The notes beneath the pieces were generated by a model that saw nothing but the letters and a program-made list of their open reading frames with translations, made no database searches and was not told where the DNA came from. A stretch of DNA of 64,000 nucleotides from Cognataquiflexum gelatinilyticum (GTDB lineage Bacteria; Bacteroidota; Bacteroidia; Cytophagales; Cyclobacteriaceae), in the NCBI RefSeq assembly GCF_024813435.1, contig NZ_JANAEZ010000006.1:186001-250000 (forward strand), written 5' to 3'. Positions 43,287 to 51,647 of the stretch are shown piece after piece; the first letter of the stretch is position 1; the number at the start of each line of letters is the position of its first letter. The translations under genes were made by a program, and so were the position numbers.

Positions 43287-43439
43287 ATGAGTTCTCTATT
43301 GTATTTGATTGCTGTGATTTTGATCATTGGATGGATCTTCGGATTCTTTGTGTACAGTGCTGGAGGATTGATCCACATTCTGCTTGTTTTGGCTGTTGTT
43401 GCAATTCTTCTGAGATTAATTGGAGGAAGGTCAGTTTAA
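43287..43439 (+). CDS. lmo0937-family small membrane protein, 50 aa
   Basis: The ATG at 43287 opens a 50-codon frame coding a hydrophobic peptide with two TM segments (SSLLYLIAVILIIGWIFGFF and IHILLVLAVVAILLRLIGG) joined by a short Gly-rich turn (VYSAGGL). This is the pattern of the lmo0937/DUF5670 family of tiny stress-associated membrane proteins. A terminator follows at 43465 and a possible sigma-54 site precedes it. Confidence 0.85.
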   Translation: MSSLLYLIAVILIIGWIFGFFVYSAGGLIHILLVLAVVAILLRLIGGRSV

Positions 43440-43464
43440 CCTAATATTTAATTCAAACCATATG

Positions 43465-43486
43465 AGCCCCTTTACAGGGGCTTTTT
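43465..43486 (+). terminator. Terminator of the 50-aa membrane gene
   Basis: A 7-bp stem AGCCCCT/AGGGGCT (43465-43471 with 43476-43482), 4-nt loop and T-run. Confidence 0.85.
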
Positions 43487-43504
43487 CAATTTTGAATATT
43501 CTGA

Positions 43505-43536
43505 TTTCGGATACCCGCATTTTTAACTTATTTTTG
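43505..43536 (+). promoter_or_regulatory. Promoter candidate for purK-purE
   Basis: TATTTTTG (43529-43536) matches TAnnTTTG; TTTC (43505-43508) is a weak -33 at a 20-nt spacing. The predicted start of transcription is about 13 nt before the GTG start of purK, which supports that start. Confidence 0.45.
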
Positions 43537-43555
43537 GACTTTCAACAGTCCGTAC

Positions 43556-44695
43556 GTGCAACAGAATTATCAGCAAAAAACTTTGGGGATTTTAGGTGGA
43601 GGACAACTTGGCCGCATGGTCATCCAATCTGCCATCAGCTATAATATCGATATCCATATCTTGGATCCTGATCCAAATGCCCCTTGCAAATCTATTTGTC
43701 AGAAATTTGTAAATGGCAGCCTCAATGATTTTGATACGGTGTATGCTTTCGGTCAAGAATGCGACATCATCACAATAGAGATCGAAAACGTGAATACCGA
43801 AGCTCTTCAAAAATTGGTGGATGAGGGCAAAGATGTTTTTCCGCAACCCCATATCATCAAAATGATTCAAGATAAAAGGTTGCAAAAACAGTTTTACAAA
43901 GAAAAAGGAATACCAACAGCTGATTTTATCTTGACTGAAGACAAGGCGGATGTGATCAGAAATGCTTCTTTTCTTCCTGCCGTTAACAAACTTGGGAGAG
44001 AAGGCTACGATGGTCGAGGCGTGCAGATCCTCAGGGAAAAAAGTGATCTTGAAAGGGCTTTTGAAGCTCCGGGATTATTGGAAAAGTTGATTGACTTTGA
44101 AAAGGAAATAGCAGTGATAGTCGCCAAAAATCCGAATGGTGAAACCAAAGCATTTCCAGTGGTGGAATGTGCTTTTCACCCGACCGCTAATCTTGTTGAG
44201 TTTCTCTTTTCTCCTGCGCAGGTCAGTGATGATATTGAACAAAAAGCACAACAGATAGCCATTCAGGTTATCGAAGAATTGGGAATGATCGGGATATTGG
44301 CAGTGGAGATGTTTGTCACCAAATCCGGAGAAATCCTTGTCAATGAAATAGCGCCTCGCCCTCATAACAGCGGGCACCATACGATTGAAGCAAATTTTAC
44401 TTCACAGTTTGAGCAACATTTCCGTGCTGTCATGGGTATGCCCTTGGGCAATACAGATACCCGATGCCCTGCCGCCATGGTCAATCTGCTTGGGGAAGAA
44501 GGATATACAGGCGATGCTTATGTGGAAGGAATGGACGAGGCCTTGTCCCAAAAAGGCGTCTATGTACATCTTTACGGCAAAAAAACGACCAAGCCTTTTA
44601 GAAAAATGGGCCACGTCACCATCCTTGACAATGAGGTTGAAAAATTGAAAAAAAGAGCTTTGCATATAAAAGAAATGATCAAAGTAAAAGCCTAA
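43556..44695 (+). CDS. purK: 5-(carboxyamino)imidazole ribonucleotide synthase
   Basis: An ATP-grasp enzyme of purine synthesis; carboxylates AIR on nitrogen with ATP and bicarbonate to give N5-CAIR. The 379-residue product starts with GTG and has KTLGILGGGQLGRM, the ATP-grasp lysine region PAVNKLGREGYDGRGVQ and the metal/active-site segment VNEIAPRPHNSGHHTIEA. It lies 3 bp before purE, its pathway partner; the short gap supports an operon. A promoter candidate lies just upstream. Confidence 0.96.
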   Translation: MQQNYQQKTLGILGGGQLGRMVIQSAISYNIDIHILDPDPNAPCKSICQKFVNGSLNDFDTVYAFGQECDIITIEIENVNTEALQKLVDEGKDVFPQPHIIKMIQDKRLQKQFYKEKGIPTADFILTEDKADVIRNASFLPAVNKLGREGYDGRGVQILREKSDLERAFEAPGLLEKLIDFEKEIAVIVAKNPNGETKAFPVVECAFHPTANLVEFLFSPAQVSDDIEQKAQQIAIQVIEELGMIGILAVEMFVTKSGEILVNEIAPRPHNSGHHTIEANFTSQFEQHFRAVMGMPLGNTDTRCPAAMVNLLGEEGYTGDAYVEGMDEALSQKGVYVHLYGKKTTKPFRKMGHVTILDNEVEKLKKRALHIKEMIKVKA

Positions 44696-44698
44696 CAT

Positions 44699-45205
44699 AT
44701 GAAAATTCAGGTAGGGATAATTATGGGAAGCAAGTCCGACTTGCCCATCATGTCGGAAGCGGCATTGGTATTGGAAGAGCTTGGAGTTGGGTATGAACTA
44801 ACCGTGGTGTCGGCCCATAGAACTCCTGACAGAATGGTAGATTATGGCAAAAGTGCAAAAGACAGAGGGCTCAAAGTCATCATCGCAGGTGCAGGAGGTG
44901 CCGCCCACTTGCCGGGCATGGTAGCCTCACTGACCACTTTGCCGGTGATAGGTGTTCCTGTCAAATCCTCCAATTCCATAGATGGATGGGACAGCATCCT
45001 TTCTATACTTCAAATGCCGGCTGGAATTCCTGTAGCCACGGTTGCATTAAATGGTGGTAGAAATGCCGGAATATTGGCAGCTTCCATGATCGGGGCCTTT
45101 TCGGAAGAAATTTCCAAGAACCTTTTGGCTTTCAAAGAGTCGTTAAAAGAAAAAGTAGAAAAATCAGCTGAAGAAATTGAAACCAAAGGTTGGAAGCTTA
45201 CGTAA
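44699..45205 (+). CDS. purE: N5-carboxyaminoimidazole ribonucleotide mutase
   Basis: Converts N5-CAIR to CAIR, the step after PurK. The 168-residue product carries the class I PurE motifs MGSKSDLPIM, VSAHRTPDRM and AGAGGAAHLPGMVA. It begins 3 bp after the purK stop and is followed by a terminator. Confidence 0.97.
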   Translation: MKIQVGIIMGSKSDLPIMSEAALVLEELGVGYELTVVSAHRTPDRMVDYGKSAKDRGLKVIIAGAGGAAHLPGMVASLTTLPVIGVPVKSSNSIDGWDSILSILQMPAGIPVATVALNGGRNAGILAASMIGAFSEEISKNLLAFKESLKEKVEKSAEEIETKGWKLT

Positions 45206-45249
45206 AAACTATTGGCTTATAAATTAAAGTTTACTAGTTTGATTGAAAG

Positions 45250-45276
45250 AGCGGGTTTATGTAAGCCCGCTTTTTT
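45250..45276 (+). terminator. Terminator of purK-purE
   Basis: AGCGGG pairs with CCCGCT, extended by further inner pairs including one G-T, and is followed by T6. Confidence 0.8.
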
Positions 45277-45321
45277 GTTTTTTACTTGTTGAATAATCCC
45301 TTATCTGTCAGTCAATTTAAC

Positions 45322-45471
45322 ATGAATCTCAAGAGAATTATACACTTCAAAATAGGCTCAGAACAATGGGAAATGCCCCTCGGGGTAATGCTTTTGGTCG
45401 GTGCTATCACTTTGATCCTGATGGTTGGCGGGGCTTATTTAGGTTTCAGATTTGGACAAAGTCTCCATTAG
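45322..45471 (+). CDS. Small single-TM membrane protein, 49 aa
   Basis: A 49-residue protein: a polar start MNLKRIIHFKIGSEQWEMP, then one TM (GVMLLVGAITLILMVGGAYLGF). The ORF has an earlier TTG at 45286, but ATG 45322 is more natural. Its TAG overlaps the stop of the convergent 156-aa gene by 4 bp. Function unknown; the membrane segment and charged start support a real gene. Confidence 0.55.
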   Translation: MNLKRIIHFKIGSEQWEMPLGVMLLVGAITLILMVGGAYLGFRFGQSLH

Positions 45472-45938
45472 TCAACAAAAAGTCCCCAGCCATCATCATA
45501 TTTATCAGCAGAATCAAATCCCTTTACCCATTCTTTGAACATTTTTTTGAATTCTTCAATAGCATCGCGTAGAAGTTGTAAATGTTCTTCGGCATGTGTT
45601 CCCTCCAAAGCCAATTGGTAAGTCATGGAATTAAGGCTTCGCGCGTGGATTTTCATAATAGTGGCATTCTCCATTTTTAGGATAAAATCATTGACACCTT
45701 CTGCACCGGAAAATTTGGCCGGTATAATCATGGCACTTTCCATCATAAGACTTCCATACAGTTCAGCCCTTGCCTCGTCAAGAGAACCCACTAAGGCACT
45801 CGTCAGCTTGTAAATCTCCATTCCCTTGATTTTGAGGGGATGGTTATTGATCCTGTCCTTTTCTTTCTGGAACTCTTCCTCATCACTTTCATCCCAAGAA
45901 TCATTTTCATCATCGTCTTCCCACATGGTATTATGCAT
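45468..45938 (-). CDS. Acidic protein of unknown function, 156 aa
   Basis: A 156-residue soluble protein with a very acidic N-terminus (WEDDDENDSWDESDEEEFQKEKD) and a helical remainder (ALVGSLDEARAELYGSLMMESAMIIPAKFSGAEG, HLQLLRDAIEEFKKMFKEWVKGF). I do not recognise a named domain. The Met at residue 5 is an alternative start. It converges on the 49-aa gene with overlapping stops. Confidence 0.75.
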   Translation of the reverse strand: MHNTMWEDDDENDSWDESDEEEFQKEKDRINNHPLKIKGMEIYKLTSALVGSLDEARAELYGSLMMESAMIIPAKFSGAEGVNDFILKMENATIMKIHARSLNSMTYQLALEGTHAEEHLQLLRDAIEEFKKMFKEWVKGFDSADKYDDGWGLFVD

Positions 45939-46025
45939 TAATTTTTTAAATTATAACCAAAAAAAATTTGTCCCAAACTTCGGCTTTGAGACAAATTATA
46001 TGTGATGCAATAAAATAGATAACCT

Positions 46026-46382
46026 TTAAAATGGCAAGACGTCGTCTCCGCTTTCATCGGCAAAAGTAGTGACATCAGGGATTGATTTTGTAGCAGATGA
46101 TTCTTTGGCTTTCTGTGCACCACCCTTTTCCACTTTCCACACTTTGACATCCGTATACCACCTGCCATTGTATTCCCTGCTTTCGAGGTCTACAGAGGCA
46201 GTGACTTCGTCACCGACTTTGAGGGCAAACTGATCAATGTTGTCTCCCCATATGACCACGCACACTTTCTTTGGGTATTGTCCTGGTTGTTCTACGATAT
46301 ATTCTCTTTTTCTCCAAGTTCCTTTGGCGGAGGACCCGCTTGCCTCGGGCATAATTTGAACTACTTTTCCGATTATTTCCAT
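46026..46382 (-). CDS. DUF3127 protein with SSB-like C-terminal tip
   Basis: A 118-residue protein with one OB-like DUF3127 domain (EYIVEQPGQYPKKVCVVIWGDNIDQF, GDEVTASVDLESREYNGRWYTDVKVW) and a disordered tail ending DDVLPF. That ending resembles the acidic-Pro-Phe tip of single-stranded DNA-binding proteins (DDDIPF), which recruits repair enzymes. Role in DNA metabolism is therefore plausible, though DUF3127 has no proven function that I know. Monocistronic. Confidence 0.88.
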   Translation of the reverse strand: MEIIGKVVQIMPEASGSSAKGTWRKREYIVEQPGQYPKKVCVVIWGDNIDQFALKVGDEVTASVDLESREYNGRWYTDVKVWKVEKGGAQKAKESSATKSIPDVTTFADESGDDVLPF

Positions 46383-46683
46383 AAATTTTGTTAGTATTGA
46401 AAACCGAAGTTAATAAATTTCGATAGGTAAAAACAGCTTTCGCCCTGAACTGCATCCTTAATTTCTTTCATTTTTTGGATTTTTTTCAAAATCAGGCTTG
46501 GGTTTTGCAACATTATACTAAACCTCGGAGTATATGCGTTTAAGAAATATCCATACAAGAGAATTTTTTGATGATCACCTGCTCAAAATCCAAATTAAAT
46601 TTCAGTTTTTTGATGATAAAGTGCAAATAGTTTGATATTGACTGATTTTTGTGAAATTATTAAATAAAAAAAATCCTGTATCT
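46383..46683. other. Upstream region between DUF3127 gene and the ECF sigma gene
   Basis: About 300 bp of AT-rich DNA between divergent genes. The ECF promoter candidate at 46684 adjoins it. No small gene with supported composition was seen. Confidence 0.5.
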
Positions 46684-46715
46684 ATTGCATCAAACAAAGT
46701 GATTCTTTACATTTG
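46684..46715 (+). promoter_or_regulatory. Promoter candidate for the ECF sigma operon
   Basis: ATTG (46684-46687), a 20-nt spacer and TACATTTG (46708-46715) match the Bacteroidota -33/-7 pattern exactly at -7. The predicted leader is about 70 nt to the ATG at 46793. Confidence 0.5.
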
Positions 46716-46792
46716 ATTACAATATTTTAATTGTTTCACCCTCTAATATATACTATGGCATAAACCTCTACGTTATTTTAAAGTCAATTTGT

Positions 46793-47395
46793 ATGAATGA
46801 AAGGACAAGTCCTAAAGATGCCGAGTTGATCGCGCAGTACAGAAGTGGAAGCGAGGCAGCATTTGAAAAGTTAGTAAATAAATACAAATCGAGGGTTTAT
46901 ACCACCATTTACCTGATAGTCAAAGACCAAGGCGTCGCCGAAGATTTGCTTCAGGATGTATTTGTAAAAGTGGTTCATACCCTAAGTGCTGACGGTTATA
47001 ACGAAGAGGGAAAATTTCAGCCATGGTTGATGCGCATCGCGCATAATCTCGCAATTGATTTCTTCAGAAAAAGGAAGCGTTATCCCACCATCGTGATGGA
47101 AGATGGGATGGATGTCTTCAATACGCTGAGATTTGCTGAGGAAACCATCGAAGATGTCAAAGTCAAGGAAGATACCGTGGAGTTGGTAAGAAGACTGATC
47201 GATGAACTTCCCGAATCCCAAAAACAGGTGCTCATTATGAGGCACTATATGGATTTGAGTTTTCAGGAAATCGCAGAACAGACAGGTGTCAGTATCAATA
47301 CGGCGCTTGGAAGGATGCGGTATGCATTGATAAACATGAGGAAAAAACTAAAACAATTAAACGTTGCCTATGACAAAATCTTTTACCCCAAATGA
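46793..47395 (+). CDS. ECF-type RNA polymerase sigma factor
   Basis: A 200-residue sigma-70 family ECF factor. Region 2 is FEKLVNKYKSRVYTTIYLIVKDQGVAEDLLQDVFVKV; region 4 is LPESQKQVLIMRHYMDLSFQEIAEQTGVSINTALGRM. Its 3' end overlaps the next small gene by 26 bp. No membrane anti-sigma factor of the FecR type follows, so control is probably by the tiny partner or by expression level. Confidence 0.94.
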   Translation: MNERTSPKDAELIAQYRSGSEAAFEKLVNKYKSRVYTTIYLIVKDQGVAEDLLQDVFVKVVHTLSADGYNEEGKFQPWLMRIAHNLAIDFFRKRKRYPTIVMEDGMDVFNTLRFAEETIEDVKVKEDTVELVRRLIDELPESQKQVLIMRHYMDLSFQEIAEQTGVSINTALGRMRYALINMRKKLKQLNVAYDKIFYPK

Positions 47396-47603
47396 CCTGT
47401 TAAGATATATCTATCAGGAAATGAGTGAGGGTGAAAATGAGTTGGTTGTGCAGGCCCTGCGCAGTGATGATCACTTGATGCAGGACTATTTAGACATGCT
47501 GAGCGCGCTTGACCAATTGAATCAACTCATTCTTACACCTTCGGAAAAAGTAGTAAAGAGCATTCTTCGGAAAGCCAATTCTACCGGTCTCGAAAAAGTC
47601 TAA
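47370..47603 (+). CDS. Small partner protein of the ECF sigma factor, 77 aa
   Basis: A 77-residue soluble, helical, acidic protein (MTKSFTPNDLLRYIYQEMSEGENELVVQALRSDDHLMQDYLDMLSALDQL). It begins within the last codons of the sigma gene in a different frame. The size, position and strong helical character are consistent with an anti-sigma-like or sigma-binding peptide. No zinc motif is present, so it is not a ZAS-type anti-sigma. Regulatory role is inference. Confidence 0.75.
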   Translation: MTKSFTPNDLLRYIYQEMSEGENELVVQALRSDDHLMQDYLDMLSALDQLNQLILTPSEKVVKSILRKANSTGLEKV

Positions 47604-47625
47604 ACCTATCGAACAGAAAAAAGGT

Positions 47626-47658
47626 AACCTGAAGGCGAAAAGCTTTCAGGTTTTTTTT
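47626..47658 (+). terminator. Terminator of the ECF sigma operon
   Basis: AACCTGAA (47626-47633) pairs with TTCAGGTT (47645-47652), extended inward by G-C/C-G and one G-T around a GAAAA loop; a T-run follows. Confidence 0.85.
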
Positions 47659-47691
47659 ATGTATTTGATTTATTATTCGAGGTAAAGATTA

Positions 47692-48009
47692 TTACTTTTT
47701 TGGTTTTGGATCAGGTAATTCCTTCAAGGACATCCTGACCAATTGACTTAACCATTCTCCATCTTCGATTTTGTCTTCAATTAGAAAACTTGGTTTTGCT
47801 CCTTTATAGGGGGGAGCTTCAACAATATTTCCGATGAATTCTCGTCCGGATTCTGTTGGTTTTATGAAAAGTCTATTGTCGCAAATTAGTCCGAATAATT
47901 TCCCATCGGCATAAACCCCATATTCTCCAAACATTTTTTTGGCAGAGATTTCACCTGCATTTTTGATTTGGTCGATGACGAAGTCTACAAATTTTTGATC
48001 GGAAGGCAT
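47692..48009 (-). CDS. TfoX/Sxy N-terminal domain protein
   Basis: A 105-residue protein matching the TfoX N-terminal domain (EISAKKMFGEYGVYADGKLFGLICDNRLFIKP). In gamma-proteobacteria TfoX controls competence, but single-domain Bacteroidota members like this have no proven role. Single gene. Confidence 0.85.
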   Translation of the reverse strand: MPSDQKFVDFVIDQIKNAGEISAKKMFGEYGVYADGKLFGLICDNRLFIKPTESGREFIGNIVEAPPYKGAKPSFLIEDKIEDGEWLSQLVRMSLKELPDPKPKK

Positions 48010-48064
48010 TTCTTTTTCAATAGATAATTAAATATAAAGTTTTTAACTCAGTTTTTCATCAACC

Positions 48065-48940
48065 TCAGTCCAAAACCCCATCCAAAAACACCTGCGCTTT
48101 CCCAATCAATTCTTGATTGGTCGCCGGAGTGAAGCCGTGTCCCTGCCCTTGAATATATTCCACCATGTGTGGGACATTCTTGGCAACCAAGGCGTCTTCT
48201 AGAATTTCACTTTGAGAAATGGGGACGACGGTGTCGATATTCCCATGAAAAAAGACCGTCGGGACGGAATTGGGCGTGACGAATCCCAAAGGGCTTGAAT
48301 CGGCATAGATCGCCGGTTTGGTAGTAGGATTTCCTCCAAGCAAATTGTCAAAGAGCAGTTGGGTAAATAGGTTGAAACCGTAGAAACTGACAAGTTCTGT
48401 AGGCGGAAAGAAGGCCACAACAGCTTTGACCAGACCATTTTGGTTGTTTTTGTAGCTGTGCAACAATGCCAAATGTCCTCCGGCACTTCCTCCGGCAAGG
48501 ATGATTTCATCGCTGACATCCCATGTCGACAATTGGGATTGGATGTAAGCAATAGCATTTTTGATGTCTTCTTCTTGGGAAGGAAATTTGTTTGCGCCGG
48601 TCGATATGTTGAAAAGCCTGTAATTGACCGCAACATAAGCATAGTCGTCTTGCACGGCTTCCAGCCAGGGTTTGAACTGAACAAACTCATCTTTGGTGCC
48701 ATCTACCCATCCGCCACCGTGGATCCACACAAAAACCTTGGTACTGCCTGTACTTCTGTTTGCCGGCAAAAAGACATCCATCACCTGCCTTTCATTGGTA
48801 CCATATGAGGTGTTCAACAGTTCCGCAGCAACTTCTGGATTTAATTCCGGTTGCGGGTCATTCTTTTCGACGCAGGAAAAGAGTATAAAAATCCCTAAAA
48901 AAAGACTGCCGGCAAATCTCAAAACTGAACTCCTTACCAT
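48065..48940 (-). CDS. Alpha/beta-hydrolase lipoprotein (esterase, HSL-like)
   Basis: A 291-residue lipoprotein, leader ending FILFSC. It shows the esterase features HGGGW (oxyanion hole), GGSAGGHL (nucleophile Ser152), an acid region FFHGNIDTVVP and a likely catalytic His in GQGHGF. It probably hydrolyses short esters of carbohydrates or lipids at the cell surface; substrate unknown. Confidence 0.92.
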   Translation of the reverse strand: MVRSSVLRFAGSLFLGIFILFSCVEKNDPQPELNPEVAAELLNTSYGTNERQVMDVFLPANRSTGSTKVFVWIHGGGWVDGTKDEFVQFKPWLEAVQDDYAYVAVNYRLFNISTGANKFPSQEEDIKNAIAYIQSQLSTWDVSDEIILAGGSAGGHLALLHSYKNNQNGLVKAVVAFFPPTELVSFYGFNLFTQLLFDNLLGGNPTTKPAIYADSSPLGFVTPNSVPTVFFHGNIDTVVPISQSEILEDALVAKNVPHMVEYIQGQGHGFTPATNQELIGKAQVFLDGVLD

Positions 48941-49090
48941 AATTTTTTATTTATTTGATCTGTGAAACAACGAAAGTAAGGATTACTTGTTGTAAAAATG
49001 GGGATATGGTTATTAAGTTAATGGTTATTGGTAATGTCCGATTTAGAATTCTAAAATGTAAATCACACTATTTGGCGATTCAAAAAATCA

Positions 49091-49150
49091 TTTAATATCC
49101 AGTATCTACCAATATCTATTTTCAATATCCACGAGTATCTATTATCCAAA
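49091..49150. repeat. Degenerate ATATCC/TATCTA-word repeat upstream of nth
   Basis: A stretch of related words (AATATCC, GTATCTA, CAATATCTA) about 60 bp long, ending about 20 bp before the nth ATG. It shares words with the block at 32070-32104. Confidence 0.55.
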
Positions 49151-49172
49151 TTTTCAAATCCTTTAATATTCC

Positions 49173-49859
49173 ATGCTTAGAAAGGAAAGATACGCCGCAG
49201 TCATAGACCATTTTGCCCAACATATGCCGATAGCTGAGACAGAACTCGTCTTCGAGAATCCCTATCAGCTTTTGGTTTCTGTGGTCCTAAGTGCGCAGTG
49301 CACCGACAAGCGAGTCAACATGACCACACCCGCGATATTCAGAGATTTTCCTACTCCGGCGCATTTGGCTGCTACTGATTTTGAAACGCTATTTCCCTAT
49401 ATCCGGAGCATTTCTTACCCTAACAATAAGACCAAACACCTAATAGGATTGGGAAAAATGCTGACAGAAGAATTTGGCGGAGAGGTTCCTTCCACTGTGG
49501 AGGAACTTGTAAAGCTTCCCGGTGTAGGCCGCAAAACTGCCAATGTCATCACCTCTGTAGTTTGGAACCAACCCAATATGGCTGTTGACACGCATGTTTT
49601 CAGGGTTTCTAAGCGGTTGGGTTTGGTCAATCAAAATGCAAAGACGCCGCTAGAAGTGGAAAAACAGTTGATCAAAAATATCCCAAAGAAATACGTCCAC
49701 ATTGCCCATCATTGGTTGATTTTGCATGGCCGATATGTTTGCCTGGCGAAAAGTCCCAAATGTCTGGAGTGCAATATTACCCATCTTTGCAGGTATTTTG
49801 AAAAGAACAAAGAGGCCATCCTGAACAAAGACGCTATACCCCCCAAAAGGAAAAAATAA
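49173..49859 (+). CDS. nth: Endonuclease III (DNA glycosylase/AP lyase)
   Basis: Removes oxidised pyrimidines and nicks at abasic sites. The 228-residue product has the helix-hairpin-helix LPGVGRKTANV with catalytic Lys121, catalytic Asp139 (VDTHVFRVSKR), and the C-terminal [4Fe-4S] ligands C190-x6-C197-x2-C200-x5-C206. The next gene, asnB, begins at the base after its stop codon, so the two are probably cotranscribed although functionally unrelated. Confidence 0.97.
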   Translation: MLRKERYAAVIDHFAQHMPIAETELVFENPYQLLVSVVLSAQCTDKRVNMTTPAIFRDFPTPAHLAATDFETLFPYIRSISYPNNKTKHLIGLGKMLTEEFGGEVPSTVEELVKLPGVGRKTANVITSVVWNQPNMAVDTHVFRVSKRLGLVNQNAKTPLEVEKQLIKNIPKKYVHIAHHWLILHGRYVCLAKSPKCLECNITHLCRYFEKNKEAILNKDAIPPKRKK

Positions 49860-51647
49860 ATGTGTGGAATCCATGTACTCATCCAACCTGAATCCGATGG
49901 CCTTGCCGCCATCCAAAAGATGATGCATGCCACCGAACACCGTGGGGCGGATTTTTCGGATTTCTGCAAAGTAGAAGAGAATATTTTTTTTGCGGCCAAC
50001 AGGTTAAAAATCCAGGATCTTAGCGATGCCTCCAACCAACCGCATTGGTCCGAAGACCGATCGGCGGTGCTGGTCTTCAATGGGGAACTCTACAACCATC
50101 TTGAATTGAAAGAAATCCTTGTCAATCAGGGATACCATTTGGATACAGGTTCAGATTCTATCGTCTTGTTACATTGGCTGAAGGCTTTTGGCAAAGAAGG
50201 AATCCAACAACTCAAAGGCATGTTTGCATTTGTCTTCGCTGATCTGGGCAAAAAGGAGATTTTGGTCAGCCGGGATATTTCGGGAGAGAAACCTCTATAT
50301 TTTCACCAAAAAGGAAATTCCTGGATATTTTCCTCAGAGACCAAAGGGATTTTGGCAGGAATGAAAAACAAACCCAAAATCGACAAAACCCAATTTCTGC
50401 CTTTTTTCTACTACAGGCATAGCATACCTGACAGGTCATTTTTTGAAGAGGTGAGGCAGGTCTTGCCGGGAGAAATTATCATTCTGGATTTGGATGGGCA
50501 TATTATCCAAAGAGAAAAAATGGTTTTGGAACCAGACCAAAAACATGAAACCTCTCAAAATAAATTTGAAGAAATACTCAAAGAAGCTGTTTCTAAAAGT
50601 TTTTCTGCTGAAAGGCCTGTCGGAATGGTGCTCAGCGGTGGTGCAGACAGCAGTCTTCTATATGCAGTTGCGTATGAACTCACCGGGCAAAAATTACCAA
50701 CCTACACAGTGGCTTTGGAAAGTAGGCTACAAGGCAAATACAGTGACCCCCATTTTGTCAGGATTTTTAACCAACAATATCCTTCCGAAAACAGAGAAAT
50801 CCGGGTGAATAAAGCATCGGTCATGGAAAATTGGGATGCCTACATCCAATCCATGGACCAACCTATCGGAGACAGCGCAGGGTTTTTGACCTGGTTGGTA
50901 GCCAAGGAGGCCAAAGAAGAAGTCAAAGTTCTGATCTCAGGTGCGGGTGCGGATGAACTTTTTGCCGGATACAACAGGCATAGGGCGTTCAGACATTACC
51001 TGAACCATTCCACATTGTTGAGGCAGATTGCCACCTTTTCAGATTTCCCATTTCCCGGGTATCTGAAAAAATTGCTACAAAGTATCTCCAAAAATCCTGA
51101 AGACACTTTTATCCAAATGGCCGCTGTCGAGAAAATCCCCGAGGCATATTTAGGTTTTTTCAGACCTTGGTATCCCAAAAGCGAATTTGGTTTCAAGAAT
51201 GCTTTGGATTGGGACAGGACTTTCTACTTGGTCAATGACATTTTGAAAATCCATGACAATGCCTGCATGGCTCATGGCATTGAAGGCCGTGCACCTTATT
51301 TATATTCTGAGTTACTGGAATTTGCTCTTTCTCAGACAGAGGAAGAATTATTGAAAAGAAAAGGAAAAGTTTTTATCAAGGAATCATTGAGGAAACGTGG
51401 CCTGGGGCAGATTGCAGACCGGAAGAAACTGGGATTTGGTTTGCCCCTGCAGGAATGGATGGAGGAAAATGATTTTAGGGAATGGGTTTTTGGACCCATC
51501 CGACAGCTATCAAAAGACTGGGGGGAATGTTTTCCCCCCGAAATGCTTAAATTTGTAGCGCAGCCAGAAATGGCAGAAAAGAGACATTTCCTATTGGTTT
51601 GGAACATGTTTATCCTTTCAGGTTGGCTGAGTAAGTTTTCGAAATGA
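49860..51647 (+). CDS. asnB: Asparagine synthase (glutamine-hydrolysing)
   Basis: Makes asparagine from aspartate with glutamine and ATP, or a related amidation in surface polysaccharide loci. The 595-residue protein has a class II glutaminase domain with the nucleophile Cys2 (MCGIHVL), and an ATP-pyrophosphatase synthase domain with SGGADSS and SGAGADELFAGY. It starts directly after nth and overlaps the glycosyltransferase gene by 4 bp (ATGA). Its placement next to a glycosyltransferase allows amidation of a sugar acid as an alternative to free asparagine synthesis. Gene symbol by family. Confidence 0.9.
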   Translation: MCGIHVLIQPESDGLAAIQKMMHATEHRGADFSDFCKVEENIFFAANRLKIQDLSDASNQPHWSEDRSAVLVFNGELYNHLELKEILVNQGYHLDTGSDSIVLLHWLKAFGKEGIQQLKGMFAFVFADLGKKEILVSRDISGEKPLYFHQKGNSWIFSSETKGILAGMKNKPKIDKTQFLPFFYYRHSIPDRSFFEEVRQVLPGEIIILDLDGHIIQREKMVLEPDQKHETSQNKFEEILKEAVSKSFSAERPVGMVLSGGADSSLLYAVAYELTGQKLPTYTVALESRLQGKYSDPHFVRIFNQQYPSENREIRVNKASVMENWDAYIQSMDQPIGDSAGFLTWLVAKEAKEEVKVLISGAGADELFAGYNRHRAFRHYLNHSTLLRQIATFSDFPFPGYLKKLLQSISKNPEDTFIQMAAVEKIPEAYLGFFRPWYPKSEFGFKNALDWDRTFYLVNDILKIHDNACMAHGIEGRAPYLYSELLEFALSQTEEELLKRKGKVFIKESLRKRGLGQIADRKKLGFGLPLQEWMEENDFREWVFGPIRQLSKDWGECFPPEMLKFVAQPEMAEKRHFLLVWNMFILSGWLSKFSK

